This document shows positions 11,700 through 21,652 of a stretch of 64,000 nt of DNA, in pieces; within the stretch, counting starts at the first letter, position 1, and the number at the start of each line of letters is the position of its first letter. Made by a program: the position numbers and the translations under genes. Location of the stretch: assembly GCF_900747795.2 (NCBI RefSeq), contig NC_041401.2, positions 1,642,823-1,706,822 on the forward strand. Direction: 5' to 3'. The notes beneath the pieces were generated by a model. That model was given only the letters and a program-made list of their open reading frames with translations. It made no database searches and was not told the origin of the DNA. The stretch comes from Erpetoichthys calabaricus (lineage: Eukaryota; Chordata; Cladistia; Polypteriformes; Polypteridae).

Positions 11700-13435
11700 A
11701 TCGACTCTTAGCTCCTTCACACCAAGTGTGGAAAGGCGCTCTATTAAAAAGTTATAAGAAAGAACACAAGAACAGCTTTGCCCTCCGCTATTCTCTCAGT
11801 ATTCCCTCCAGCATGTCGTCTCATAGACCTATGAGTGCCAGGAGAGCCAACTCGTCTGGTGGGTGCCTCCCTTGATGTGCCCACTGCGTGTCCTCACTCT
11901 TCTCAGATGATTGCAGTCTGGCGCTCAAACGCCACTCTAGCTGTCCCTGTCACTGTGGGCCACTACATCACTTCAACTTAACAAGAACTGACAAGAGCGA
12001 AAATGCAAATACAGCGCGCATGCGTGGAGTGTTGCCTGCCCGCAGACTCTTGAAGTTAACGTGAAAGGCGCTTTACACAAAGGGTGAGACACGGACGTCT
12101 GTGTGCATTCACGGCCTACACGACACATCCTAAAGACACCCGGGACGAAAGGCGATTTAAAAAGAGACGGACGCACGGACAGACGGCTTTATTGGGCTCG
12201 CCATGTGCGACCATCGCAAGTTCGGGTTCTACTCCGAAGACACGCCCCCTTTACTCCACAAGTGTCCCAGGACGTGCAGAGCAGTACGCGAAAAGACACG
12301 CCCACCTCCACTGGAGCCCGCGGAGCCACGCCCCTCACAGCGATCCAAACGGCTCCGAAGTGCACGCCGAGTTGCTTGATTAGCGCAGCCGCTGATTAAA
12401 CGAGCGCGCGCATTTGTTTCGAACTCCCGCGCTCGCTTTCGGTCTCCGAGGCGCGCTTTCGCACTTGGCGCGTCTTGATTGAATCAAATTAGCAGGATGA
12501 AGCAATCAGCGCCCTTCTGTGCGACACTAATTAGAGCGCCGATGTCGCGGCCCGAAGCCCCCAGCGCTCATTTGGGTCTGATCGTCGCCTCCAGATGTCA
12601 GTCCTTATTGTGGAGGGGGCTTTTTGTCAGCCATTGCTCACAAGTCACTTAAGGTGAAGTGCTTCATAAAGATGTTTTGGAGGGAAGGCGCTATATAAAA
12701 TACAAAGGTCGTGAAAATGCAAGAGCGTATCAGTCCAGGGGTTACACACGAAAGAGATGTGGGCACCGGATTGTCCCCTGGTAGCTGCCCGGCTCAGAGA
12801 AAGAACAAAGTCTAAACGGGACGAAAGCCCACTGTAGCCCACCGTGACACACACGGCGAGACAATAAAGAGCCATCAAGGACTATCAGTTTCAACTGAAA
12901 GGCGCTTTATTGTTGCCGTGATTAAAACAGATCAATTGTAAATGAGCACAGAGGAACGACGGGGGTCTGGGGGCAAACTCTGTGTTTGTGGGGATTGCAC
13001 GTCCTGCATTTCCATTGTGTGCTGGGAGGGCTTGCCTCGGGGGTCTCATTCCGAAGTTAACTGCGGATTAAGTGAAATGACAGTGTGGCGGAGTGGCTGT
13101 GACCGACTCAGGTTCAAAAGCGTCCAGTCCAGGCCTGGGGTCGGCTATAGAGACCCTTGGATGGGTGGACTGACTTTTAAGGAGGAAAAAAAAAGATGCC
13201 ACCTTTAAAAGATGGTCGTCTGAACTTGTACAGAAAAAAAAGTGAAAAGCCACACACGTGAACCCGAGTCCAGGATCCTCAACCGTTGGTTCGACCACCC
13301 AAACTGACAACGGGAGTGTGAGAGAGGTGTGCTATCACGGCTGACCCTGCCTTACACTCTGTGCTGTCTGGATAGGCTCCACACACCCTGAGAAGAAGCA
13401 AACTGGACCGGGCTCAGTAAAGATGGACAGATCAT
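11700..13435. other. Spacer with CpG-rich unique segment
   Basis: No coding gene recognised. From about 12080 to 12600 the sequence is CpG-rich and non-repetitive, ending in an A/T-rich patch with AATCAAATTAGCAG and GACACTAATTAGAGC (homeodomain-type sites). This is the strongest enhancer-like or CpG-island-like segment upstream of fzd7. Tail-motif copies lie near 12687 and 12897. Confidence 0.4.
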
Positions 13436-13935
13436 TATGAAAGGCGCTATATACTTGAGAGATGGACAGATAGTTACAACGCCCTCTATAACAGGTAGCT
13501 AGATAGAAACGGGACTATAAAGATAGATAGATCGATATGAAAGGCGCTATATACTTCATACTTCACAGATGGAGAGGGAGATGCAACACCATATATTAGA
13601 TAGCTAGATAGGAACGGAACTATAAAGACTGTCCGATATGAAAGGCGCTATATACTAGAGAGATGGACAGATAGACACAAAGACCTATATAATAGAGAGA
13701 CAGGAAAGGCGCTATAAAATAGATTAATAGACAAGAAAGGCACTTACCGAAGTGATCGATATGTGAAAGGCACTAAATAATTAACAGATGAGACAAATGA
13801 CAAATGAGTGTGAAAGGCACTATATAAGACATGTAGGTCACTGTAAGACAGACAGGCACTATACACGAGATAGATCAATAGATGTGAAAGGCACTATACA
13901 TTTACAGATGTTAAGTCACTATATAATAAGTCAAA
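13436..13935. repeat. Decayed array on GAAAGGCGCTATATA, seven or more copies
   Basis: TATGAAAGGCGCTATATAC recurs near 13438, 13538 and 13638, then GAAAGGC(G/A)CTA variants near 13703, 13768, 13811 and 13886, with GAGAGATGGACAGATAG between them. It resembles an older version of the GATA compound array at 10877-11282. Confidence 0.8.
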
Positions 13936-14229
13936 CCCCAACCGCTTGAAGCCATGGAAGCCTTCTGGCTGGAATTCGAGTTACGTGACACTGTGTTCTT
14001 ATTTTGGATTTACTGCACTGATTTAATTAAAAAGGAACATTTTTTTATTAAAATAACGGACGCCCGCCGGACCAGACCCCCCACCAACCCCCCCTACGCT
14101 CCCATTTTATAAATGTGACTTTATTCCGTTAATCTCCCAGTTGCATAGTTGGAAGATTAGCAGCGCTATAACGAGATGAGGATTTAGGTCGACTTGTGCG
14201 CTAATTATTTCAAAAATTCTTTTTTATTA

Positions 14230-15185
14230 AAAGTCACACAATAAGTTCACGGAAAAAAACAACTTTTAAAAGTCGCATTCGCTCCACCCCCTCGGCTTTA
14301 GCTCTGTAGCCAATGGTGTGCGACGAGCGAAGGCAAAACAAAACGTGTGATTGGCCGAGATGTTGGTTTCGAGGCTCCCCGCGGGGAGGGGCCGTCTTGT
14401 GAATGAGGGGCACCTGGAAACCGCCTGCACATTTACTGTGCGCCAGGGAGCCCCACAGCAGAGCAAAAGTGTGAGAGGAGAGTGCGGCGCCCTCGGAGTG
14501 ACCAGCGGAGCGGCCCTCGCTTGCGTGTGAGTCGTGCACTGGAGAGCTGGCCGTGAGCCGGAAAAGCGACAGGAGAAAAGCGCTCAAGACCGCCGAGGAG
14601 AAACGTAAAGTGCAGATCCGCTAAGTCGTCCCGCTGGAGCTGAGCGCCGAGCAGCCTGTGGCGCGTGCACGTGAAGTGAGGAGCGGAGCGGAGAGCGGCC
14701 GCAGGTGAAGCCCCCGGTGCCGAGCGTGTGATCTGGGCAGCGCAGTTCAGGAGTGGCTGACGAGTGGACCTGCAAGCGCCCCGGACCGGCCGCCTTTGGG
14801 AGAAAGTGAAGTGAGAAGCGGGGCGCTCACCCGACCGGGGACTGTGCACGGCCGCTAACGGAACTTAACGTAAAGCGAGAAGGAAAGCGAACTTTGGGAT
14901 TGCTGCCCTTGTGGAGCCGTAAGGCGGCCATCGGGATACGAGCCAAGCCCCGTGTACGTGTGAACTCCTGCCAGCCGGACCGAGGCATGGGGGGAGGGGG
15001 GTCCTGAGCAGCTGCTTTCAGTGGTCGCGATTTGAGGAGCGCGCTGCTCGCACCCTTTGCTCGGGCTGACCCGCTACCCCGTCCGGCAGCTCTTATTTTT
15101 TTTTTTCCTCCTCGGACTTTCTGAAGACCCCTTTGGGATTTGTGAGTGGGACCCACTGGGCCCAGATACCCCCCGCAGCTCCAAC
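14230..15185 (+). promoter_or_regulatory. fzd7: CpG-rich promoter and 5' leader of fzd7
   Basis: GC- and CpG-rich unique sequence running straight into the fzd7 start codon, unlike the repeat-filled DNA on either side. Two CCAAT boxes sit close together, one on the plus strand at 14310-14314 and one inverted at 14350-14354, with a CACCCC GC-type box at 14284-14289. No convincing TATA box is visible, which is usual for a CpG-island promoter. The transcription start is inferred to lie somewhere between about 14400 and 14600; nothing in the sequence fixes it. Confidence 0.5.
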
Positions 15186-16847
15186 ATGGACCACCACCTC
15201 CGGACTGTTTACCTGCCGACGCTCTGTGTGCTCCTGGCCCTTAGCCGCTCCATGGCCCAATACCATGGCGAGAAGGGCATCTCGGTGCCCGAGCACGGTT
15301 TCTGCCAACCCATCTCCATCCCGCTTTGCACAGACATCGCCTACAACCAGACCATCATGCCCAATTTGCTTGGGCATACCAACCAGGAGGACGCAGGGCT
15401 GGAGGTGCACCAGTTCTACCCGCTGGTCAAGGTGCAGTGCTCGCCCGAGCTCAAGTTCTTCCTGTGCTCCATGTACGCCCCCGTGTGCACCGTCCTGGAG
15501 CAGGCCATCCCACCCTGCAGGTCCCTGTGCGAGCGTGCTCGCCAAGGCTGCGAGGCCCTCATGAACAAGTTCGGATTCCAGTGGCCGGAGCGGCTGCGCT
15601 GCGAGAACTTCCCGGTCCACGGTGCCGGAGAGATCTGCGTGGGCCAGAACACGTCGGACGCCGCCAACCCCACCGCCTACCCGACCTCCTACTTGCCGGA
15701 CTTCATCACCCTGCCGTCGCATCCCGGACCCGCTCACCAGCCGTTTATGTGCCCGCGGCAGCTCAAGGTGCCCACCTACCTCAACTACCACTTTCTCGGG
15801 GAGAAGGACTGCGGCGCGCCCTGCGAGCTCAAGAAGCAGAACGGGCTCATGTACTTCCGGGAGGAGGAGGTCAAGTTTGGACGCCTCTGGGTGGGCATCT
15901 GGTCCATCCTGTGCTGCCTGTCCACCCTGTTCACGGTGCTGACCTACCTGGTGGACATGAGGCGCTTCCGCTACCCCGAGAGGCCCATCATCTTCTTGTC
16001 GGGCTGCTACTTCATGGTGGCCGTGGCCTACGCGGCCGGCTTCCTGCTGGAGGACAAAGTGGTCTGCATCGACAAGTTTGGCGACGACAGCTACCGGACC
16101 GTGGCGCAGGGCACCAAGAAGGAGGGCTGCACCATCCTCTTCATGATTCTGTACTTCTTTGGCATGGCCAGCTCCATCTGGTGGGTCATCCTGTCCCTCA
16201 CGTGGTTCCTGTCCGCCGGCATGAAGTGGGGACACGAGGCCATCGAGGCCAACTCTCAGTACTTCCACCTGGCCGCCTGGGCCGTGCCCGCCATCAAGAC
16301 CATCACCATCTTGGCCATGGGGCAGGTGGACGGGGACCTCCTGACGGGGGTGTGCTACGTGGGCATCTACAGTGTGGACTCGCTGCGGGGCTTTGTCTTG
16401 GCGCCCCTCTTTGTTTACCTGTTCATTGGCACCTCGTTCCTCCTGGCGGGTTTCGTCTCGCTCTTTCGGATCAGGACCATCATGAAGCACGACGGCACCA
16501 AAACGGAAAAGCTGGAGAAGCTGATGGTGCGCATTGGCGTCTTCAGCGTCCTGTACACGGTGCCCGCCACCATCGTCATCGCCTGTTACTTCTATGAGCA
16601 GGCCTTCCGGCAGCAGTGGGAGAAGACCTGGCACATGCAGGTCTGCAAGGCCTTTGCCATTCCGTGCCCGGCCAATAATTTTGCTCAGATGACGCCGGAC
16701 TTCACTGTATTTATGATCAAATACCTGATGACCATGATTGTGGGAATCACCTCGGGCTTCTGGATATGGTCGGGGAAGACCCTGCAGTCGTGGCGTCGGT
16801 TTTACAGCCGGCTTGGCAGTGCCAACCAAGGGGAGACGACAGTTTGA
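15186..16847 (+). CDS. fzd7: Frizzled-7, Wnt receptor (single coding exon)
   Basis: Predicted 553-residue seven-pass Wnt receptor of the plasma membrane; it binds Wnt through an extracellular cysteine-rich domain and signals through Dishevelled. Seen: a hydrophobic signal peptide at residues 1-24, then the frizzled CRD (about 30-150) opening with [20 protein letters not shown], with N-glycosylation sites at N54 (NQT) and in GQNTS after the CRD. A short linker leads to seven hydrophobic segments between about 235 and 530. The cytoplasmic tail has the Dishevelled-binding KTLQSW motif (531-536) and ends ETTV, a PDZ ligand. The choice of FZD7 over FZD2 or FZD1 rests on [20 protein letters not shown] after the CRD and [11 protein letters not shown] at TM1. 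The linker between CRD and TM1 is shorter than in human FZD7 (574 residues from memory). The ATG at 15186 directly precedes the signal peptide; the frame stays open upstream but has no ATG. The lack of introns is normal for this family. Confidence 0.98.
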   Translation: MDHHLRTVYLPTLCVLLALSRSMAQYHGEKGISVPEHGFCQPISIPLCTDIAYNQTIMPNLLGHTNQEDAGLEVHQFYPLVKVQCSPELKFFLCSMYAPVCTVLEQAIPPCRSLCERARQGCEALMNKFGFQWPERLRCENFPVHGAGEICVGQNTSDAANPTAYPTSYLPDFITLPSHPGPAHQPFMCPRQLKVPTYLNYHFLGEKDCGAPCELKKQNGLMYFREEEVKFGRLWVGIWSILCCLSTLFTVLTYLVDMRRFRYPERPIIFLSGCYFMVAVAYAAGFLLEDKVVCIDKFGDDSYRTVAQGTKKEGCTILFMILYFFGMASSIWWVILSLTWFLSAGMKWGHEAIEANSQYFHLAAWAVPAIKTITILAMGQVDGDLLTGVCYVGIYSVDSLRGFVLAPLFVYLFIGTSFLLAGFVSLFRIRTIMKHDGTKTEKLEKLMVRIGVFSVLYTVPATIVIACYFYEQAFRQQWEKTWHMQVCKAFAIPCPANNFAQMTPDFTVFMIKYLMTMIVGITSGFWIWSGKTLQSWRRFYSRLGSANQGETTV

Positions 16848-17300
16848 CAGGCCTGGCCGATCGCATGTGAACTGTGGGCAGCTGGACAGTTACTTTTACT
16901 AAAGCTGGATGCTGTGGTCGGGTGGCACTGCCAGGCAGAGACTGGCACCACAGACTCTTCAGGACACTTTTGGCTGTTTGTGAATAACTTGAGGCCGGGG
17001 GGATGCCATTTCTGCCCCGGGCTCCTTTTGTTTAATGACTGATTTGGTCGGCTCGAGTGACCCTCTTTGAGGACTCGGAGTGACCTGTGTGACAATCCTG
17101 TGTCCCCTTGGCGTGGACGGACACTCGCGCGCGGACTGCTTTGTAAATATCCTCTCGCCTGTTTATTTTTTAAGGAGATATTTTATGTATTTATGAAGCC
17201 CATTTGCTGGTTTTTACTTGAGCCCCATGGCTAGAAGTGCCCCCCGTTTTTCTTACTGTAACGTTTACACGACCTCGGAATAAAATGAAGCCGATTTTAG
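16848..17300 (+). other. fzd7: fzd7 3' untranslated region
   Basis: Sequence from the stop codon to the first AATAAA downstream (17279-17284), giving a 3' UTR of about 450 nt. The last part is A/T-rich and contains TGTAAATA at 17142-17149, an exact match to the Pumilio 8-mer, and ATTTA-type elements near 17160-17200. The end point is inferred from the poly(A) signal. Confidence 0.7.
17279..17284 (+). terminator. fzd7: fzd7 poly(A) signal AATAAA
   Basis: Canonical AATAAA about 430 nt after the stop codon, followed within 40 nt by a T/GT-rich stretch (TGCTGTTCTCTGTGG) suitable as the downstream element. A run of 15 G residues at 17344-17358 follows and may help transcription pause. Confidence 0.75.
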
Positions 17301-18965
17301 CTGCTGCTGTTCTCTGTGGCGTTTCATTCATGGCGCTATATTTGGGGGGGGGGGGGGGTTGCTGCAAGATTTCCTGGGTGGACCCTTCAGCCCTCATTAG
17401 AGTGGGTGGGGGAGGGGAGAAGAGAGGAGGGCACCACAGTGATAAGGGGGGGGGGCATCTTACCACGGGACCCCCACCCACTTCGCACATATCTCGAGGT
17501 TTGGCTTGAAGTCTGAAATAATCTGAAGGCAAACGGGCCGAGTGCGTGACCTGGGGGGGGGGGGGGGGTGTATGGGGGCTGAGGCTTCATTCTGTTTAAA
17601 GTCTTCAGTGAGCACGCGTGCCCCCGGTGGAGCACAACCACTCGGGGGTCATCTGCTAATTTTGTGAGGCTCGAGGTGGGCAAAGATGACCCCCCCCCCC
17701 ATAGGGTCGCAGACCATCCACACTTGATAGCCCTGAAAGGCGCCATATTTTAAACACAAGCGTGAGGGGGCTCCTAATTTGTACAAGCATGAGAAAGGCA
17801 TGGCGCTATATAAATCCATCCATCCATTATGTAACCCGCTATATCCTACCTACAGGGTCACGGGGGTCTGCTGGAGCCAATCCCAGCCAGCACAGGGCAC
17901 AAGGCAGGAACCAATCCCAGGCAGGGCGCCAACCCACCGCAGGCGCTATATAAATAAAATGTATTGTTATTAAAGGTGACCACCAAATTCATAGTAAAAG
18001 ATTTCTGGGCAGAAGACATAAAAGGACAAACGCGTGTAGAAAAACCAAAGAGTCACCGAAGAAGAAAGTTTGGATGTCAGGTGACGGTAAATGTGGGGAC
18101 GGAGCAAACCCAACAATTGGTGGGCATCAAAATGAGACGAAGCGACTTCGGGGTGTTGTTTGGGTCACAGAGTGGCGCAGTGCCTGCCGCCGCTTCATAA
18201 CATTCAAGTCCCCCAAAATGTGCGCGGCCTCTTGGGGTCTCCCTGTTCTCCCAGCGTCCCAGGGGGGTTTAACGTCCACAATGGTGTTCCGTTAATCGTG
18301 GGCTGACCAGGTGTCCCTTTTTTTTTTTTTTTTTTTTTTCTTCCGGGCACTGAGGTTAATTAAACCTCTGATGGCCGGCGGGGAGCCAGTAAACGTCAAA
18401 TCCCACCTCGTGCCCTTCAGAAATTCAAAAGACAGGAGGGTCTTCAAGCGCTCCTCAAACTCCTCGAGGAAGACAGAATTTCACGTGGAGGTGGGCAGCA
18501 GCTCGTCCCACCAGCCAGGAGGCACACGTGTAAAAGACTCGGCCATCGTCTAAAGAGCCACAGGTTCGGCCGATTGTCCCATGCATGAGTGGTCGTGTCC
18601 ACCAGGTGACAGGCTAGCCTCCTGTCCAGCTTCTGTCCCTGCCTTGTGGCACCTGAACAAGCAGCTCGGGAAGATGGCAGCGTTCAATTTACACAACACG
18701 TCGTCACATTCGTGGGTCTACTGTACCGCTATGCGCGTGGAGGGTCATCACGTCATTGTCACACGTTGTCCACAGGAGTGCAGGTGACGGACAACACATG
18801 ACGGCAGAATCAAAGTCGAAACGTCAAGTTCGCACGAACGGCTGGCCAGTAAGTCGGGGGTTAAATAATCAGAAGAGCCGCTATAAGCAAAATTTAATAA
18901 TACTAATAAATACATGTCCTATGTTCAAGGCGCTTAATAGTATATATAGTGTCTTTCCTATTTTC
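17301..18965. other. Intergenic DNA after fzd7 with G-runs
   Basis: Apart from the nested SINE at 17802-17955, no gene or element is recognised. There are G-runs of 15 and 16 (17344-17358, 17553-17568), a C-run at 17691-17700 and a T-run at 18319-18339. The segment 18060-18560 is ordinary-complexity DNA of unknown role. Confidence 0.5.
17816..17941 (-). mobile_element. 5'-truncated tRNA-type SINE inserted in a retroposon tail
   Basis: Reverse-strand 3' part of the SINE family seen whole at 53494-53860: CTGCGGTGGG, CTTGTGCCCTGTG, GGCTCCAGCAGACCCCCGTG and an ATGG-repeat tail, though its middle is shortened. It is flanked on both sides by GGCGCTATATAAAT (17802-17815 and 17942-17955), a 14-bp target-site duplication made from an older tail motif. 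Confidence 0.85.
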
Positions 18966-18969
18966 AAAT

Positions 18970-19830
18970 AATAATGCAGTTCATTTATATAGCGCCTTTC
19001 CTATAGTCCAGGTGGCTAATAATAAAGTAGTTTATTTATATAGCGCCTTTCTCAGGTCTAAAGGTGTAAATAATAATGCAGTTCATTTATATAGCGCCTT
19101 TCCTATAGTCTAGGTGCCTAATACTAATGCAGTTCATTTATATAGCGCCTTTCCTATAGTCCAGGTGCCTAATAATAATGCAGTTCATTTATATAGCGCC
19201 TTTCCTATAGTCTAGGTGCCTAATACTAATGCAGTTCATTTATATAGCGCCTTTCCTATAGTCCAGGTGCCTAATAATAATGCAGTTCATTTATATAGCG
19301 CCTTTCTCAGGTCTAAAGGTGTAAATAATAATGCAGTTCATTTATATAGCGCCTTTCCTATAGTCTAGGTGCCTAATACTAATGCAGTTCACTTATATAG
19401 CGCCTTTCCTATAGTCCAGGTGCCTAATAATAATGCAGTTCATTTATATAGCGCCTTTCTCAGGTCTAAAGGTGTAAATAATAATGCAGTTCATTTATAT
19501 AGCACCTTTCCTATAGTCTAGGTGCCTAATACTAATGCAGTTCATTTATATAGCGTCTTTCCTATAGTCCAGGTGCCTAATAATAATGCAGTTCATTTAT
19601 ATAGCGCCTTTCTCAGGTCTAAAGGTGTAAATAATAATGCAGTTCATTTATATAGCACCTTTCCTATAGTCTAGGTGCCTAATACTAATGCAGTTCATTT
19701 ATATAGCGTCTTTCCTATAGTCCAGGTGCCTAATAATAAAGTAGTTTATTTATATAGCACCTTTCTCAGGTCTAAAGGTGTAAATAATAATGCAGTTTAT
19801 TTATATAGTGTCTTTCCCATGCTCAAAGTC
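18970..19830 (+). repeat. 51-bp satellite with three-variant higher-order structure
   Basis: Seventeen copies of a 51-bp unit, each containing CAGTTCATTTATATAGCGCC or a near variant. Three variants follow the shared core: A (TATAGTCTAGGTGCC, TAATACTAAT), B (TATAGTCCAGGTGCC, TAATAATAAT) and C (CTCAGGTCTAAAGGTGTAAA). Their order is B C A B A B C A B C A B C A B C, plus a diverged last unit. The A-B-C triplet (153 bp) is thus the amplifying unit. Confidence 0.93.
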
Positions 19831-21370
19831 TAAATGGGGGTACTCGACTGCCATCCTGGGGGTCCGCAGTGGCTACAGCTTTTCATCTTCCCCTTGCTAC
19901 TAGAGCAGTGCATTTTTATTTGCGCTTGTTCCGAAGCCCCTAACGGCCTACTTTAGTTTCATGAGTTACATTTGGGTTTTCATTGTCGTCATTTTATTCA
20001 CCAGTCATCTAGTTAACAATGAGCTGCGAATGACAAAGGAGCCTGCAGCCCTCCAGCTAAGGGGCTTCCATTTAAATGTGCCTGTGCATCATGAAATCGT
20101 TTGAAATAAATGAGAGAGAAGGGAAGGACCACCAAACAAGTGGATCAAGTGCTCAGAAAACAAAAGGCCTTCAATGTGACAAAGGCACCAGCAGGCCCTG
20201 CCGCACGAGTGAAGACCGAGTTTCATTACCTGCCAGGCCTGACTGGAATCAAAACCTGCAGCCCTCCACCCTCTTAGAAATGAAGGTGCCAGGGTGGTCC
20301 TGCAGAGTGATGACCGCAGGGGATCCATTTTTGGTTCCTAAAAGGCCCATCCGCAGGAAGGTTCTAGAAAGAAGTTTAATTTCAATCTATCAAAGGTTCC
20401 ACCAGCCCAAGGAGATGGTGACAGATGTGTGACACTGTGATGGCTCATCATGTTAGAAGAACTTGCACTGCATACAATCACCACAGGCCAGGTCCAGGTG
20501 GTCTTAGTCTGTTCTGTCCTGCTAGGTAGTCTACCAACCGTGAGCCATTTCAGCTTTTTCTACATATTAGGAGATTTTCAAAGTGAAAAGAATCAGCTTC
20601 ATAACAGAGGAGCCATTCAAGAACGAAATGCCGCTTTGTCGCACAAAGGGGCCACGAGGAACCACACTACCCAGTAAGGAAGTGTGATGGGCCATTAGAG
20701 GAGCAGCATTTTTAAGAGCTGAGCAGCCCTGCTCTACATATACAGTAATGAAAATGTGTCCTTCATCTCTCTCTGATGGAGGTCCATACAGGGCTAGTAA
20801 AGGGTTAAAAGTCAAAAATAACCTCGGACTCATAATCAGTGACTTGAAGCAGTCTGAAATGACACCCCACACGCCAAGGTTTAAAATTTGTCATTTTGAA
20901 CCTTCTACAGGAGGGGCTTAGAGGGCTTGGACCACTGGGAAAGAGTGAAACATCACAAATACCACCATACTGGTGACCAGCAAGCTCGAAACAGCAGAAA
21001 ACGACACTCCACGTGTATGTACATGACCAATCCCCATTTATTCAAAGTTCTGAGACCCCCTCTTATGTCAGTAGGGGGCAAACCCCTGGGGTCAGCTGAC
21101 ATGGCCTGCATACCTTCAAGGCCTTCTGATCATTTCTGCTGTAGACACTCGCTGGTTTACTCTTCATCGCGAGGATGTCATTTTCTGCACAAAGTATGGT
21201 CCGAAAATGGGCTAAGATGGGGGGTCATTAAGGGCTGGAGAGCCAGAAATTGAAGAGGGGGGGGGGGGCAAAAAACTCAGCGTCTCACATAACTGGACAA
21301 CGGGAGGAGTGCGATATTATAACCCGTCGGGGGCTTTGTCGCAGCCGTGAGTCAGGGGGCGTGATTTCAA
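19831..21370. other. Intergenic DNA
   Basis: No gene or repeat family recognised. Composition is ordinary. The open frames (up to about 118 codons) do not resemble known proteins and overlap on both strands. Confidence 0.45.
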
Positions 21371-21372
21371 AG

Positions 21373-21652
21373 TATTAAAAAGTATTATTATTAACCTATT
21401 AGCAGTAGTAGTATTATTATATTATTATTAACCTATTAGTATTATTATTAACCTATTAGCAGTAGTAGTATTATTATATTATTATTAACCTATTAGTATT
21501 ATTATTAACCTATTAGCAGTAGTAGTATTATTATATTATTATTAACCTATTAGCAGTAGTAGTATTATTATATTATTATTAACCTATTAGTATTATTATT
21601 AACCTATTAGCAGTAGTAGTATTATTATATTATTATTAACCTATTATAATAA
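21373..21652. repeat. A/T-rich minisatellite on ATTATTATTAACCTATTAG
   Basis: Alternating short and long units: ATTATTATTAACCTATTAG, with GCAGTAGTAGTATTATTAT inserted in most. About nine copies of ATTAACCTATTA, nearly identical to one another, so a recent expansion. It follows simple TTA repeats. Confidence 0.9.

Noticed and set aside
15057-15185. Longer N-terminus for FZD7 (in-frame open sequence upstream of 15186)
   Set aside because: The only start there is TTG, and the ATG at 15186 is followed at once by a proper signal peptide and the conserved CRD.
15093-16829. 578-codon open frame on the minus strand across fzd7
   Set aside because: It mirrors the GC-rich, codon-biased fzd7 coding frame, has no family resemblance and is rich in G, H, D and V as expected of an antisense shadow.
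18970-19830. Regular direct repeats resembling a CRISPR array
   Set aside because: Units are 51 bp with no unique spacers, built on a SINE tail, in a vertebrate genome.
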